Source: Haladaptatus cibarius D43 (GTDB lineage Archaea; Halobacteriota; Halobacteria; Halobacteriales; Haladaptataceae). From it: DNA of 64,000 nt. The notes below the pieces were generated by a model, which made no database searches, was not told where the DNA came from, and saw nothing but the letters and a program-made list of their open reading frames with translations. Where the stretch lies: positions 44,013 to 108,012 of the forward strand of contig NZ_JDTH01000005.1 of assembly GCF_000710615.1 (NCBI RefSeq). The letters are read 5' to 3'. Each line of letters opens with the position of its first letter. The stretch's first letter is position 1. Positions 49,718 to 58,423 of this stretch are shown piece after piece. The position numbers were made by a program, and so were the translations under genes.

Positions 49718-51027
49718 GCATGCAGACGACCAGACAGAAAAAACGAACCGACGGCGAACCGCTCCTGACCGTGCGCGGACTGAAAAAACATTTCGACCAG
49801 TCCAGCGGCGTCCTCGATAGATTGGTCGGCGACACGGGGAGCGTCCGAGCAGTCGATGGTGTTGACCTCACGGTTCACGAGGGCGAAACGCTCGCAATTG
49901 TCGGCGAATCTGGCTGTGGCAAATCGACCCTCGGTCGGACGGTTCTCAACCTCCACAACGCGACGGCGGGGTCGGTAACCTACCGCGACGAGGAAATCTC
50001 CGAACTGTCGGCGGGCGAGATGCGCCCGTTCCGTAGAAACCTCCAAATGATATTCCAAGACCCGCTGGCCTCGCTGAACCCGCGCCAGACGGTCGGCGAA
50101 ATACTCACCGCACCAATGGAGGTTCACGGAATCGGGGAAAACAGCGAGGAACGACTGGAACGCGCGAAAGAACTACTCCAGCGAGTCGGCCTCAAACCGG
50201 CCCACATCGACCGCTACCCGAACCAGTTTTCGGGCGGCCAGCAACAGCGCGTCGGCATCGCTCGCGCGCTGTCGTTGGAACCCGAACTAATCATCGCCGA
50301 CGAACCGGTTTCCGCGCTGGACGTGTCCGTGCAGGCCCAAATCCTCAATCTACTTTCCGAACTGCAAGACGAGTTCGGTCTGTCGCTCGTCTTCATCGCG
50401 CACAACTTGAGCGTCGTTCGCCATGTTGCCGACCGCGTGGCGGTGATGTATCTCGGCAAAATCGTGGAAACCGCGCCCGTCGAGGAACTGTACGATAATC
50501 CACAGCACCCCTACACGAAATCACTGCTATCGGCAGTGCCGCGAATCGACCCCGGCGACCGCGACGAGCGAATCATCCTCGAAGGAACGGTTCCCTCACC
50601 GCTGAACCCGCCATCCGGATGCCGGTTCCACACGCGCTGTCCGATGGTGATTCCGCCGGAAGAGTGGGCCGGAACCGAGGAGAATTTCCGGGCCGCATTT
50701 ACGTTCCGAAACCGCGTCTTGTCGGGCGAACTCGACCCCGACGCGGCCAAAACTCGGCTTTCGGCGGAGGGCAAAAATACCGACGACGAAACCGTCGCGT
50801 CGTATCTCGCAGAGCAGCTGCTTCCCTGCTCTCCGGCAGACCTGCCGCCGAACGCGGCGGATGCAGTTTGGGAGGCTGTAGACGCGCTGGCAACTGAACA
50901 GCGCGAGCGGGCGGAGGATGTCGTAACTACGGCCTTTCCCTCGCCGTGCGAGCGGGAAACGCCGCAGTCAGTGTCGGCTGATGAGGGTCATATCGCAGCC
51001 TGTCATCGCGTCGAGTCCGGAAATTAG
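49714..51027 (+). CDS. dppF: peptide ABC transporter ATPase DppF with enlarged C-terminal region
   Basis: This 437-residue ATPase has Walker A G-E-S-G-C-G-K-S near 66, signature F-S-G-G-Q-Q-Q-R and Walker B L-I-I-A-D-E-P. It is about 100 residues longer than typical DppF. The extra residues (about 325-430) are inserted between the C-x-x-x-x-x-C-P segment and the final G-H-I-A-A-C-H. It ends the operon. Confidence 0.9.
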   Translation: MSMQTTRQKKRTDGEPLLTVRGLKKHFDQSSGVLDRLVGDTGSVRAVDGVDLTVHEGETLAIVGESGCGKSTLGRTVLNLHNATAGSVTYRDEEISELSAGEMRPFRRNLQMIFQDPLASLNPRQTVGEILTAPMEVHGIGENSEERLERAKELLQRVGLKPAHIDRYPNQFSGGQQQRVGIARALSLEPELIIADEPVSALDVSVQAQILNLLSELQDEFGLSLVFIAHNLSVVRHVADRVAVMYLGKIVETAPVEELYDNPQHPYTKSLLSAVPRIDPGDRDERIILEGTVPSPLNPPSGCRFHTRCPMVIPPEEWAGTEENFRAAFTFRNRVLSGELDPDAAKTRLSAEGKNTDDETVASYLAEQLLPCSPADLPPNAADAVWEAVDALATEQRERAEDVVTTAFPSPCERETPQSVSADEGHIAACHRVESGN

Positions 51028-51035
51028 CCGGAGTT

Positions 51036-51245
51036 CTACTCTGTTTGCTCCTCGTCGGAACTGGCCGATTCCGATTCATCGGCCAGTGAAACCACGCGGC
51101 CACCACAGTTTGAACACTCGGATTTCCCGATGTAAAACCGCTTTTCGCAGTTTTCACACTCGTACTTCGCCTCCTCGGCCGCCACGGACTCGGAGGTTTT
51201 CTTGAACTCCTCGACTTTTCGACCGAGATTTTTGAACAGGCTCAT
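51036..51245 (-). CDS. small zinc-ribbon protein
   Basis: This 69-residue protein has a helical start (M-S-L-F-K-N-L-G-R-K-V-E-E-F-K-K) and a four-cysteine zinc ribbon (Y-E-C-E-N-C-E-K-R-F and S-E-C-S-N-C-G-G-R), then an acidic Ser-rich tail. The role is unknown; such proteins may bind nucleic acid or partner proteins. It is convergent with dppF, eight bases apart. Confidence 0.8.
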   Translation of the reverse strand: MSLFKNLGRKVEEFKKTSESVAAEEAKYECENCEKRFYIGKSECSNCGGRVVSLADESESASSDEEQTE

Positions 51246-51357
51246 CGCTAACACTCAGCAAGAGGCGTATCTGCGGGATAAATCTTGCGTGAAATTTAGC
51301 ATGTTTGACCGACACGATCCGTTTCGGAAAATACGGCGTACTTCCGCCTCCAATCAG

Positions 51358-51529
51358 CTAAAACGAGTGCCGGTGCCATCCGCCGTCAACCGGCAAAACG
51401 AACCCGTAATTCCGAGACGAAATGACCACACGGTACACCCTCCCGGACGAGTTCTTCCGCGACTGTGCGACCCAGACCGCTACTTGCCGCCATCACGTAG
51501 GCCCGCTTTCCGTCGAGTTGTAAATCCAT
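51358..51529 (-). pseudogene. internally deleted short-chain dehydrogenase gene
   Basis: The first 33 codons from ATG 51529 match the start of an SDR enzyme (M-D-L-Q-L-D-G-K-R-A, then A-A-S-S-G-L-G-R near 14-21). The frame then ends at 51386. In a shifted frame right behind it the typical SDR end appears (F-V-L-P-V-D-G-G-W-H-R-H-S-F) and stops at 51358. About 200 central residues, including the catalytic Tyr-x-x-x-Lys, are missing, so this is a deletion remnant. Confidence 0.75.
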
Positions 51530-51630
51530 GAGAGCGATGTATTCGAGATGAATATATTATTTTTATTTATAAATATAGTTGATGAGTATGACAATTGATG
51601 TCTAACGAATATCCGCCTGTTTGCGGATTT

Positions 51631-52287
51631 TCAGTCGAAAATCCGCTCCTTCGAGGACTCGCTGAATCCGTCACTCGCGGCTTTCGCGGTTTCGTACACA
51701 CTCCTGAGTTCCGCGATTGGTTCCTCGTGTGCATCGACCCGCAAATCGTGATGGGCCATCGTCTGCGGAGCCTTCACCATCACCGCCGCGGACGTGTGAC
51801 CGCGCTTGTCTCCACCTGCTTCCTTTCCGGCGGCCAGCGCGTCGATGAGTCGGGAAACGAGGTCGTCCTCGCCGTCCTCTGCGACGAAGGTTTCAACCAT
51901 TGCGTCCAGCGTCTCCTCGCCGACGAGCATATTTCCGGCGACAGTCAGGTCGTGCTCCTCGTGAACCTGATGCCCGAACCAGCCATCACAGCCATCGCCT
52001 GAATAGGCGAAGGAGTTGCCGCGCGCGTCGAGTCCGTGAACCTGTCGGAGATGGCTGTGGTCGTCCTGTTCGAGCAGTCCCTCCAAGGCGTCGTCCACGG
52101 CGATATCGGGAAGGAGCGCGATGCCACGCCGTCCGAGTCGCACGTTGACGAAACTCTGCGTGCTGATAACGCCATCGTGGTTGATACAGGGCGCTAGCGC
52201 CCCGACAGCCGGTGCATCGGTCGAAACGGCGACCCCGAAACTGGTTCCCTCGTCTGTTTCCTCACGGACGCAAATCGAGAACGTCAT
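51631..52287 (-). CDS. DUF1028 family (Ntn-hydrolase-like) protein
   Basis: This 218-residue protein is of the DUF1028 family. It begins M-T-F-S-I-C-V-R-E and continues G-V-A-V-S-T-D-A-P-A-V-G-A, then T-Q-S-F-V-N-V-R-L-G-R-R-G and V-A-G-N-M-L-V-G-E-E-T-L. The family has an Ntn-hydrolase-like fold and is often near peptide or amide utilisation genes, but its activity is not established. It lies between the peptide transporter and the gamma-glutamyltransferase and is divergent from the latter. Confidence 0.85.
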   Translation of the reverse strand: MTFSICVREETDEGTSFGVAVSTDAPAVGALAPCINHDGVISTQSFVNVRLGRRGIALLPDIAVDDALEGLLEQDDHSHLRQVHGLDARGNSFAYSGDGCDGWFGHQVHEEHDLTVAGNMLVGEETLDAMVETFVAEDGEDDLVSRLIDALAAGKEAGGDKRGHTSAAVMVKAPQTMAHHDLRVDAHEEPIAELRSVYETAKAASDGFSESSKERIFD

Positions 52288-52373
52288 ACGTTCTCATTGC
52301 ACCAGCCTCTCCTAAGCCCGCCCCCGAAACTATTTGGTGGGCACTTTAGGCCTCCTTCCGAGTATGGCATGGT

Positions 52374-54044
52374 ATGACGAAACCAGATTTAGACCGGTTC
52401 ACGTCTCGACGTTCTACCGCCTACGCGCCGAACGGAATCGTCGCAACGAGCCAACCCCTTGCGGCGCAGGCAGGCGTCTCTATTCTTCAGGAGGGGGGCA
52501 ACGCGTTCGACGCCGCAGTCGCCACCGCCGCGGCACTCAACGTCGTCGAACCGACGAGCACCGGACTTGGCGGAGACGTATTCGCACTCTATCGAACCGC
52601 AGACGGCGAGGTCGGCGCGATGCGAAGTTGCGGCGGTGCGCCCGCCGACGCGACCATCGAAAACGTTCGTTCCGCCATCGAAACCCACGACGACCCGACG
52701 GAATGGTATCCGGAAAACCGCGGCTATGCAGTCGATGACACCGACGACACGGACGACCTCGGAATGCCGTTTCTCGGTCCGCACGCGGTAACTGTTCCCG
52801 GAACTGCGCGGGGGTGGGAGGCGACTGTCGAACGACTCGGAAACTGTTCGCTCGGTGAGACGCTCCAACCTGCTATCGACTACGCAATCGGTGGCTACCC
52901 CGTCTCGGAAGTTATCGCATCCCACTGGACTGGTGCGGAGAGCCTCTTTACCTCCGACCACGCGCGGGAAGCATTTTTGGAAGACGGCGATGCTCCCAAA
53001 GTCGGCGAAACGATGACACTGCCGCGACTCGGCGAAAGCCTTCGCCGAATCGCGGAGGAGGGTGCGGACGTGCTGTACGAAGGCGACATCGCCGAGAAAA
53101 TTGCGGAAGAAGTGCAGTCACAGGGCGGCTTCCTGACGGTGGACGACCTCACCGAGTTCGAACCCGAGTTCATCGACCCGGTTTCGACGACGTATCGAGG
53201 AGCCGAGATTTTCGAACTCCCGCCGAACAATCAGGGACTCATCGCCCTCGAAGCGCTCAACATCGCCGAGGAAATCGGTGCGGGTGACCACCCACTCGAT
53301 TCGCCGGAGCGCGTTCACTCCTTCGCGGAAGCGATGAAACTCGCCTTCCACGACGGTCACCGATACATCACCGACCCGGAATACGAGGAAATCCCGCCGC
53401 TCGCCTCCGATTCGTGGGCGAAAAAACGGGCGGAACACGTCGGTGAAACGGCGAACCACGACGTGAGCTTCGGTGTTCCGGATGCCCACGCGGAAGACGC
53501 CGACACCGTCCTGCTCTGCGTTGCGGACGACGAGGGCAACGTCGTTTCCTACATCAACTCCCGATTCGCCGGATTTGGCTCGGGACTCGTCGCTGGCGAC
53601 ACCGGAATTGCCCTCCAAAATCGCGGGGCGTCGTTCTCGCTCGACCCAGACCATCCGAACAGCCTCGAACCCGGAAAGCGACCGTTTCACACGCTCGTTC
53701 CCGCACTCGTCAAATTCGGCGAAGACGACTGGGCCGCCTTCGGCGTGATGGGCGGGTACATGCAACCACAGGGCCACGCGCAGGTCATCTCGAACATCGT
53801 GGATTACGACATGCCGCTACAGGCCGCGCTGGACTACCCGCGCTGGCGCTACCGAGAAGAAGGGACGCTCGCAGTCGAAGGACGAACTGACGGCAATCTC
53901 TCGTCGAAACTCGTCCGAAAAGGACACGACGTGCGAGTGCTTCCGCCGTCGCTCTTTGGCGGCGCGCAAATCGTGCGAAACGAAAACGGCGTGATCTCCG
54001 GCGCAACCGAACCGAGAAAAGACGGGACTGCAACCGGTTACTGA
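52374..54044 (+). CDS. ggt: gamma-glutamyltransferase family protein
   Basis: This 556-residue gamma-glutamyltransferase is an Ntn-hydrolase that splits or transfers gamma-glutamyl groups after self-cleavage. Markers are I-V-A-T-S-Q-P-L-A-A-Q-A-G, G-G-N-A-F-D-A-A-V-A, T-G-L-G-G-D and the processing threonine in A-D-A-D-T-V-L-L-C-V (about 382). The oxyanion loop is less typical than in classic enzymes, so a cephalosporin-acylase-like or related acylase role is possible. No signal peptide is seen. It is next to DUF1028 and the dpp operon. Confidence 0.9.
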   Translation: MTKPDLDRFTSRRSTAYAPNGIVATSQPLAAQAGVSILQEGGNAFDAAVATAAALNVVEPTSTGLGGDVFALYRTADGEVGAMRSCGGAPADATIENVRSAIETHDDPTEWYPENRGYAVDDTDDTDDLGMPFLGPHAVTVPGTARGWEATVERLGNCSLGETLQPAIDYAIGGYPVSEVIASHWTGAESLFTSDHAREAFLEDGDAPKVGETMTLPRLGESLRRIAEEGADVLYEGDIAEKIAEEVQSQGGFLTVDDLTEFEPEFIDPVSTTYRGAEIFELPPNNQGLIALEALNIAEEIGAGDHPLDSPERVHSFAEAMKLAFHDGHRYITDPEYEEIPPLASDSWAKKRAEHVGETANHDVSFGVPDAHAEDADTVLLCVADDEGNVVSYINSRFAGFGSGLVAGDTGIALQNRGASFSLDPDHPNSLEPGKRPFHTLVPALVKFGEDDWAAFGVMGGYMQPQGHAQVISNIVDYDMPLQAALDYPRWRYREEGTLAVEGRTDGNLSSKLVRKGHDVRVLPPSLFGGAQIVRNENGVISGATEPRKDGTATGY

Positions 54045-54045
54045 G

Positions 54046-54429
54046 TTACTCTTCGTCGTCTTCGGTTTCTTCGTCGTCTTCTGTCTCTTCTTCTTCAGTT
54101 TCTGCTTTGTCCGCTGTTTCTTCCGTCTCCTCTCCGTCTTCGCTTTCGGCCTCTTCACCTTCGTCGTCTTCCGCTTCCTCCACGTCCCATTCGTCGTCTT
54201 CCGCCTCGGAACTGCTGTCCGTATCTTCGATTTCGATTTCCATCGGCCCGCCGCTCCGCCCGAGGTCGCCGAGTTCTTCGCGCAGGTTCGGCTTGCTCCC
54301 CTTCTTTGCGAAAAGGTAGCCCGCGATGAACGAAAATCCGAGGAGCAAGAGCGTTTTGAGTCCCGACCCCGACTCCGCTGAACTCTCGCTCGATTCCTCG
54401 CCGTCTGCCTCTGTCGTGTCGTCGGCCAT
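54046..54429 (-). CDS. single-pass membrane protein with long acidic tail
   Basis: This 127-residue protein has a polar Ser/Glu start, one membrane helix (L-L-L-L-G-F-S-F-I-A-G-Y-L-F-A), a short basic patch and a C-terminal half made almost only of Glu, Asp, Ser and Thr. It starts at ATG 54429. It is convergent with ggt, with one base between the stops. The function is unknown. Confidence 0.7.
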   Translation of the reverse strand: MADDTTEADGEESSESSAESGSGLKTLLLLGFSFIAGYLFAKKGSKPNLREELGDLGRSGGPMEIEIEDTDSSSEAEDDEWDVEEAEDDEGEEAESEDGEETEETADKAETEEEETEDDEETEDDEE

Positions 54430-54567
54430 ACCCTTCTGTTGGCGGGTGAGTGACTTTTCCGTTGTGGTCGGGCGGCGAGATTGCCGTCTTCGTATCGTCG
54501 TCACTCACCGTCGAATTTCCTCGAAAAACACCGTCGGGCCGGGTGTTCCCAGTCCCCCCGAACCCGT

Positions 54568-54819
54568 TTAAACTTCCGCGTCCGCTTCGACGGCCGAATC
54601 GTTTCTCGTCTCGGTCGTCGAGTCGGACTCCTGCATCTCGCGGAGTTCGGTCTCGACTTCCTGACGCCCTTTCTTGAACTCGCCCATCGCTTCGCCCGTC
54701 GAGCGTGCGAGTTTTGGAATCTTGTTAGCACCGAAGAGAAGGACTGCGATGAGCAGAATCACCGCGAGTTCCATCCCACCGGGAATTGGCCCGAACAGCG
54801 GAATCGTTTCAACTACCAT
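54568..54819 (-). CDS. tatA: TatA/E-type Sec-independent translocase subunit
   Basis: This 83-residue TatA homologue has a short N-terminal membrane helix (M-E-L-A-V-I-L-L-I-A-V-L-L-F-G), the family F-G-A-N-K-I-P-K-L-A-R-S-T-G-E hinge, an amphipathic helix and an acidic tail. It multimerises to form the pore of the twin-arginine translocase, which exports many proteins in haloarchaea, including several Tat-signal proteins in this window. TATA-like CTATAAATAC (54847-54856, bottom strand) lies about 28 bases upstream. Confidence 0.9.
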   Translation of the reverse strand: MVVETIPLFGPIPGGMELAVILLIAVLLFGANKIPKLARSTGEAMGEFKKGRQEVETELREMQESDSTTETRNDSAVEADAEV

Positions 54820-54917
54820 CTGTGATAAACAATCACACGTGGGTATTTATAGGCTTTTTGCCCTTCGATAGATGATAACATACATATTGTGTAAAAGTAA
54901 CGCACGAAATCGAGCAG

Positions 54918-55253
54918 TCAGTTCGTGGTTTCTTCTACGAACTTCACCACTGCCTCAGTTCCCTGAAAGCCCTCCGCCATTCGCCCGATGAGGTCGCCGT
55001 CTTCGAGCAGGAGGAGGGTCGGAACGCTCCGAATATCGTACTCTTCCACCAGCGAGAGGTCGTTTCCGGGGTTGACCATCACCACCGTTGCGTCGGTTAC
55101 GCGAGCCACGTTGCCGACCACCGGTTCGATGGCCTGACAAAGCGTGCATCCTTTCGTGTAGCAATCGACCAACACGAGGTCGTGGTCGGCGATGACCTCG
55201 GCGAGGTCATCGCCATCTTCCACTCGAAGCGGCTTTTCGGGGCTGTCGCTCAC
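54918..55253 (-). CDS. thioredoxin family protein
   Basis: This 111-residue thioredoxin-fold protein has the redox motif C-T-L-C near residue 36 in place of the usual C-G-P-C, and the cis-proline segment S-V-P-T-L near 77. It should reduce or exchange protein disulfides in the cytoplasm, with altered potential because of the motif. It lies between tatA and spo0M, all in the same direction. Confidence 0.9.
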   Translation of the reverse strand: MSDSPEKPLRVEDGDDLAEVIADHDLVLVDCYTKGCTLCQAIEPVVGNVARVTDATVVMVNPGNDLSLVEEYDIRSVPTLLLLEDGDLIGRMAEGFQGTEAVVKFVEETTN

Positions 55254-55296
55254 GGTCGAGGATACGAAGCGACCGCATTTGTCGCGTTCGATTTTC

Positions 55297-55328
55297 AGGA
55301 GAGAACGACTGAATCGTTGTTCTCTCCT
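55297..55328 (-). terminator. hairpin downstream of the spo0M gene
   Basis: AGGAGAGAACGAC and GTTGTTCTCTCCT form a 13-base stem with one mismatched pair around a six-base loop. The hairpin lies 39 bases after the spo0M stop and 44 before the thioredoxin start. It could end the spo0M transcript or be a dispersed repeat. The T-run expected of an archaeal terminator is weak. Confidence 0.4.
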
Positions 55329-55366
55329 AATAGAGGATGTTTACGGAACGCGGCTGACCGCGTCAG

Positions 55367-56098
55367 TCAGGCGTGTCGCTCGATTTCGGTACGGAGTTTC
55401 GATTCGATTTGGCTCACGCTCTCGTTCGTAAACGAAAGCTGTGTCCATCGCTCGTCTATGTCCGCCATTTCGGCGAGCAGACCGCCTCGTCGGTCGATTT
55501 CCAACTTAACTTCCAATCCGTTTTGGGTTTCCGTCGGAACGACTTCGAGTTCGTCCAGTTTGCCCGAGAACGGCCCGGAGTGGGGAACGAACTCCAATTC
55601 CTGCACGAACTTGCCCGAGAAGATGCTTCCCGGCGCTTTCTCGCATTTGGCGGTTCGGAGCGTGAAGCCGAGGGAATCCAGCGCGTCGAGGAACGTCGAA
55701 AGCTGCGGGCCGGGGTCGATTTGTACCGGGTCTTCGTCGTCGGGGTCAACCGCCCAGTCGATGTCTAAACCGGTTTCGAGCCAGACGTTCGTCCGACCGA
55801 CCGTCACGGGCGTATCGACGGGCACGTCGATGGTAATCGGGAAGGTCTTCTCCTCGTCCGGGCCGATAGTGAACGGGTCGGCGACTTGGAACTTGTTGAT
55901 GACGCCAGTTCTGGTGCTGTCATCGGTTTTGTATCGAGTCAGCAGGGCGAAGTAGATTGCATCGACTTCCTGTTCTGTCGTACCACCTTCGACGTGAACT
56001 TCGGCTTCGACCGACTCACCTGCGGTGAGCGTAGTTTTGGGGAGGATGGTATCGACGCGAGCGGAGCCAACTCCAACGCGGGAAAGGATTCGTTTCAT
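55367..56098 (-). CDS. Spo0M-like sporulation-control protein
   Basis: This 243-residue arrestin-fold protein is of the Spo0M family. It begins M-K-R-I-L-S-R-V-G-V-G-S-A-R-V-D-T and continues G-G-T-T-E-Q-E-V-D-A-I-Y-F-A-L-L-T-R and a later G-L-D-I-D-W-A-V-D-P. Spo0M affects sporulation in Bacillus; haloarchaea do not sporulate and its role there is unknown. ATG 56098 is the family start; ATG 56116 is possible. Confidence 0.9.
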   Translation of the reverse strand: MKRILSRVGVGSARVDTILPKTTLTAGESVEAEVHVEGGTTEQEVDAIYFALLTRYKTDDSTRTGVINKFQVADPFTIGPDEEKTFPITIDVPVDTPVTVGRTNVWLETGLDIDWAVDPDDEDPVQIDPGPQLSTFLDALDSLGFTLRTAKCEKAPGSIFSGKFVQELEFVPHSGPFSGKLDELEVVPTETQNGLEVKLEIDRRGGLLAEMADIDERWTQLSFTNESVSQIESKLRTEIERHA

Positions 56099-56195
56099 TC
56101 CATCGGTAGTTCTGTCCATTTCGGATATAAGTTTTCTCAATGTGGGTAGCTATCGTTCGGCACGACTTTGTACTCCCATAACTCGTTTTCGAACG

Positions 56196-56657
56196 ATGAC
56201 CGACCCGGAACTAGCCGCCCGAAGATACGTCCTCTCGGAGCACACGGAAACTGTCACGTCTCTCCTCTGCTGTGCGGATTCCGTCGCCGAGTCGTGGAAC
56301 GACGAGGCGACGGCTGACGAAACGAATGTGACAACCAACAGAAAACGTTCGACGACCGACCGAGAGGCGGTTGTCGAACCGCTTTCACGCACACTCCGCG
56401 AATACGGTCTGCTGGCGGAGTTCCCGACGGTTCTCTCCGGAGCGATATCCGCTGGCGGATTCTCGATGCAGGCCGCGCCGGTTCCCGCGCCACCATACGT
56501 TGCGATAACCAGTCGCGGCCCGGTTCTCCGGGCGACGGTTTCGGCAGGTCGATTAGTAATTTCGTTCCGGGTTTTCGATGTGGTTCGTGATGGTCACAAT
56601 CGGTACGTTCGCGGAGCGAACGACCCGGAAACCGCGGTTTCGGTCGAACTCAAGTAG
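56196..56657 (+). CDS. conserved haloarchaeal protein of unknown function
   Basis: This 153-residue protein begins M-T-D-P-E-L-A-A-R-R-Y-V-L. It has C-C-A-D near residue 26, a Ser/Thr/Asp-rich middle and a beta-rich second half with A-P-P-Y-V-A-I-T-S-R-G-P-V-L-R-A-T. I do not recognise a function. It is divergent from spo0M by about 100 bases. Confidence 0.65.
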   Translation: MTDPELAARRYVLSEHTETVTSLLCCADSVAESWNDEATADETNVTTNRKRSTTDREAVVEPLSRTLREYGLLAEFPTVLSGAISAGGFSMQAAPVPAPPYVAITSRGPVLRATVSAGRLVISFRVFDVVRDGHNRYVRGANDPETAVSVELK

Positions 56658-56780
56658 ATTCCGTGTTCGTAGATGTGTGTGGAATAGTGCAATACGGCTC
56701 GGCACATCTCCAACAATTCATAAAATAAATCAAAGCAATCAGCCAAAAAATTAAACTCGGTAAGCTGTATCGTTCCCCTC

Positions 56781-57881
56781 GTGCCACTCAGTACCAGACG
56801 TAAGGTTCTCGCCAGCACGGGTGTCCTCCTCTCGGTTGGCGTCGTAACCGGCAACACAACCTCCGGGGCAGACCCCGAAACGACTTCCTCCCCAATCAGT
56901 GAACTCGACGGTCGAGTCGCACAGCAAGACTCTGCGGTTGAGGCAGTCGCCACCGACCTCGAAGTTCCGTGGGGTACCGACTTCGCTCCCGATGGAACGC
57001 TCTACTTTACGGAACGAACCGGTCGCGTCAACCGACTCGGTTCCGACGGCGTCGAACTGCTCGCCGAAATCGATGACACGAACGTCGTCGGCGAAGGTGG
57101 CCTGCTCGGTCTTGCGCTCCATCCGGAGTTCCCGACCACGCAGACCGTATTTCTCTTCCAAACGTACGAGAACGAGGGAATTTCACAGCGAATTCTTCGC
57201 TACCGTCTCGCAGACGGCGAACTCAAACGCGAAGCCGTGATTTTCAACGGTATTCCCGGCGCACAGCGACATACGGGTGGACGTCTCGCCTTCGGGCCGG
57301 ACGGCTACCTCTACGCGACGGTCGGTGATGCGGACGAACCGGAGATGGCTCAGAACCCTGAGACACTTCACGGGTCGATTCTGCGACTCAAACCTGACGG
57401 GTCGGTTCCCGACTGCGAACGAGCGGTGTTCAGTTACGGCCACCGGAATCCGGAAGGACTCGCGTTCCACCCGGAAACGGGCGTCCTCTACAGCACCGAA
57501 CACGGCCCGGACACGGACGACGAAGTGAATCGTATCGAGGCAGGGAACAACTACGGCTGGCCGGTCGTTACCGGCGAGAGCGACGACCCGCCATTCACCG
57601 ACCCGCTCGCGTCGTACACTCCGACAATCGCCCCCGCGAGTGCCGCGTTCTACGACGGGGCGTTTTACTTCGGCGCACTGGCGGGCGAACACCTCCACCG
57701 AGTCACGTTCGATTCCGACGGCCGAACGGTCGAATCGGACGAGCGACTGTTCGACGGTGAGTTCGGCCGCATCCGAAGCGTCGTGGCTGGCCCAGACGGT
57801 CTTTACTTCACCACGAGCAACCGAGACGGTCGCGGGTCACCGGCGAGCGAGGACGACCGAATATTCCGGTGGACGCCTTAG
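56781..57881 (+). CDS. PQQ-dependent sugar dehydrogenase-like protein (glucose/sorbosone dehydrogenase)
   Basis: This 366-residue six-bladed propeller protein is of the glucose/sorbosone dehydrogenase family, which oxidises sugars with PQQ. A Tat-like signal (S-T-R-R-K-V-L-A-S) opens it. Family motifs are L-E-V-P-W-G-T-D-F-A, G-E-G-G-L-L-G-L-A-L-H-P, R-H-T-G-G-R-L-A-F-G-P-D-G-Y-L-Y and S-Y-G-H-R-N-P-E-G-L-A. It starts with GTG 56781; an AT-rich box lies about 28 bases upstream. PQQ supply is not encoded nearby. Confidence 0.85.
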   Translation: MPLSTRRKVLASTGVLLSVGVVTGNTTSGADPETTSSPISELDGRVAQQDSAVEAVATDLEVPWGTDFAPDGTLYFTERTGRVNRLGSDGVELLAEIDDTNVVGEGGLLGLALHPEFPTTQTVFLFQTYENEGISQRILRYRLADGELKREAVIFNGIPGAQRHTGGRLAFGPDGYLYATVGDADEPEMAQNPETLHGSILRLKPDGSVPDCERAVFSYGHRNPEGLAFHPETGVLYSTEHGPDTDDEVNRIEAGNNYGWPVVTGESDDPPFTDPLASYTPTIAPASAAFYDGAFYFGALAGEHLHRVTFDSDGRTVESDERLFDGEFGRIRSVVAGPDGLYFTTSNRDGRGSPASEDDRIFRWTP

Positions 57882-58321
57882 GGCGGTTCCACACTGACGC
57901 TTCCGGCCGCACCACCTGCGACCGCGCCTTCGATTGCGACCAGCAGCGCCGCCAATGCGGGAAATAGGATTCCGAGTTGTCGGTCGTACACCGCGGCCAA
58001 ATCGGTCGGAATTCCGCTCGTCGCTATGAGGTAGTTTAACCCCCAGAGCGCGCCGACCTCACTCCCCGGCGTCGCCATGGTGTAGCCGAGAACGAGCGCG
58101 AGTGCGATACCGCCGACGACTCCGGCGAACAGGCCGTGGCGAATACCATCGCGCCAGTTTCCACCGGCGACTCGTCCGGCGACGTAGCCGCCGACAAGTC
58201 CGACGGTGAGAAGCGCGAGTGCGGCGGCTATTCGGACGTCCGGTGGGAGCGGGAGGGTCGCACCCACCGCAACCGCGAGGAGTTCGACCAGCACGCCCGC
58301 ACCGACGGCTTTGACGCGCAT
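57878..58321 (-). CDS. DUF5518-like four-helix membrane protein
   Basis: This 147-residue membrane protein has about four hydrophobic segments, a G-G-Y-V-A-G-R-V-A-G-G motif near residue 43 and R-D-G-I-R-H-G near 58. It fits the small haloarchaeal DUF5518 family of unknown function. It is convergent with the sugar dehydrogenase gene and overlaps its end by four bases. Confidence 0.75.
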   Translation of the reverse strand: MRVKAVGAGVLVELLAVAVGATLPLPPDVRIAAALALLTVGLVGGYVAGRVAGGNWRDGIRHGLFAGVVGGIALALVLGYTMATPGSEVGALWGLNYLIATSGIPTDLAAVYDRQLGILFPALAALLVAIEGAVAGGAAGSVSVEPP

Positions 58322-58423
58322 GGCGTACGGTTAGCCTTCGACGTGGGAAGGCGTTTCGACGCGGTTGCTTTTCTCGCCGATTCGGCCTCCGGGTGTTAAG
58401 TCACTGTCCGCCGTAGCGGATGT

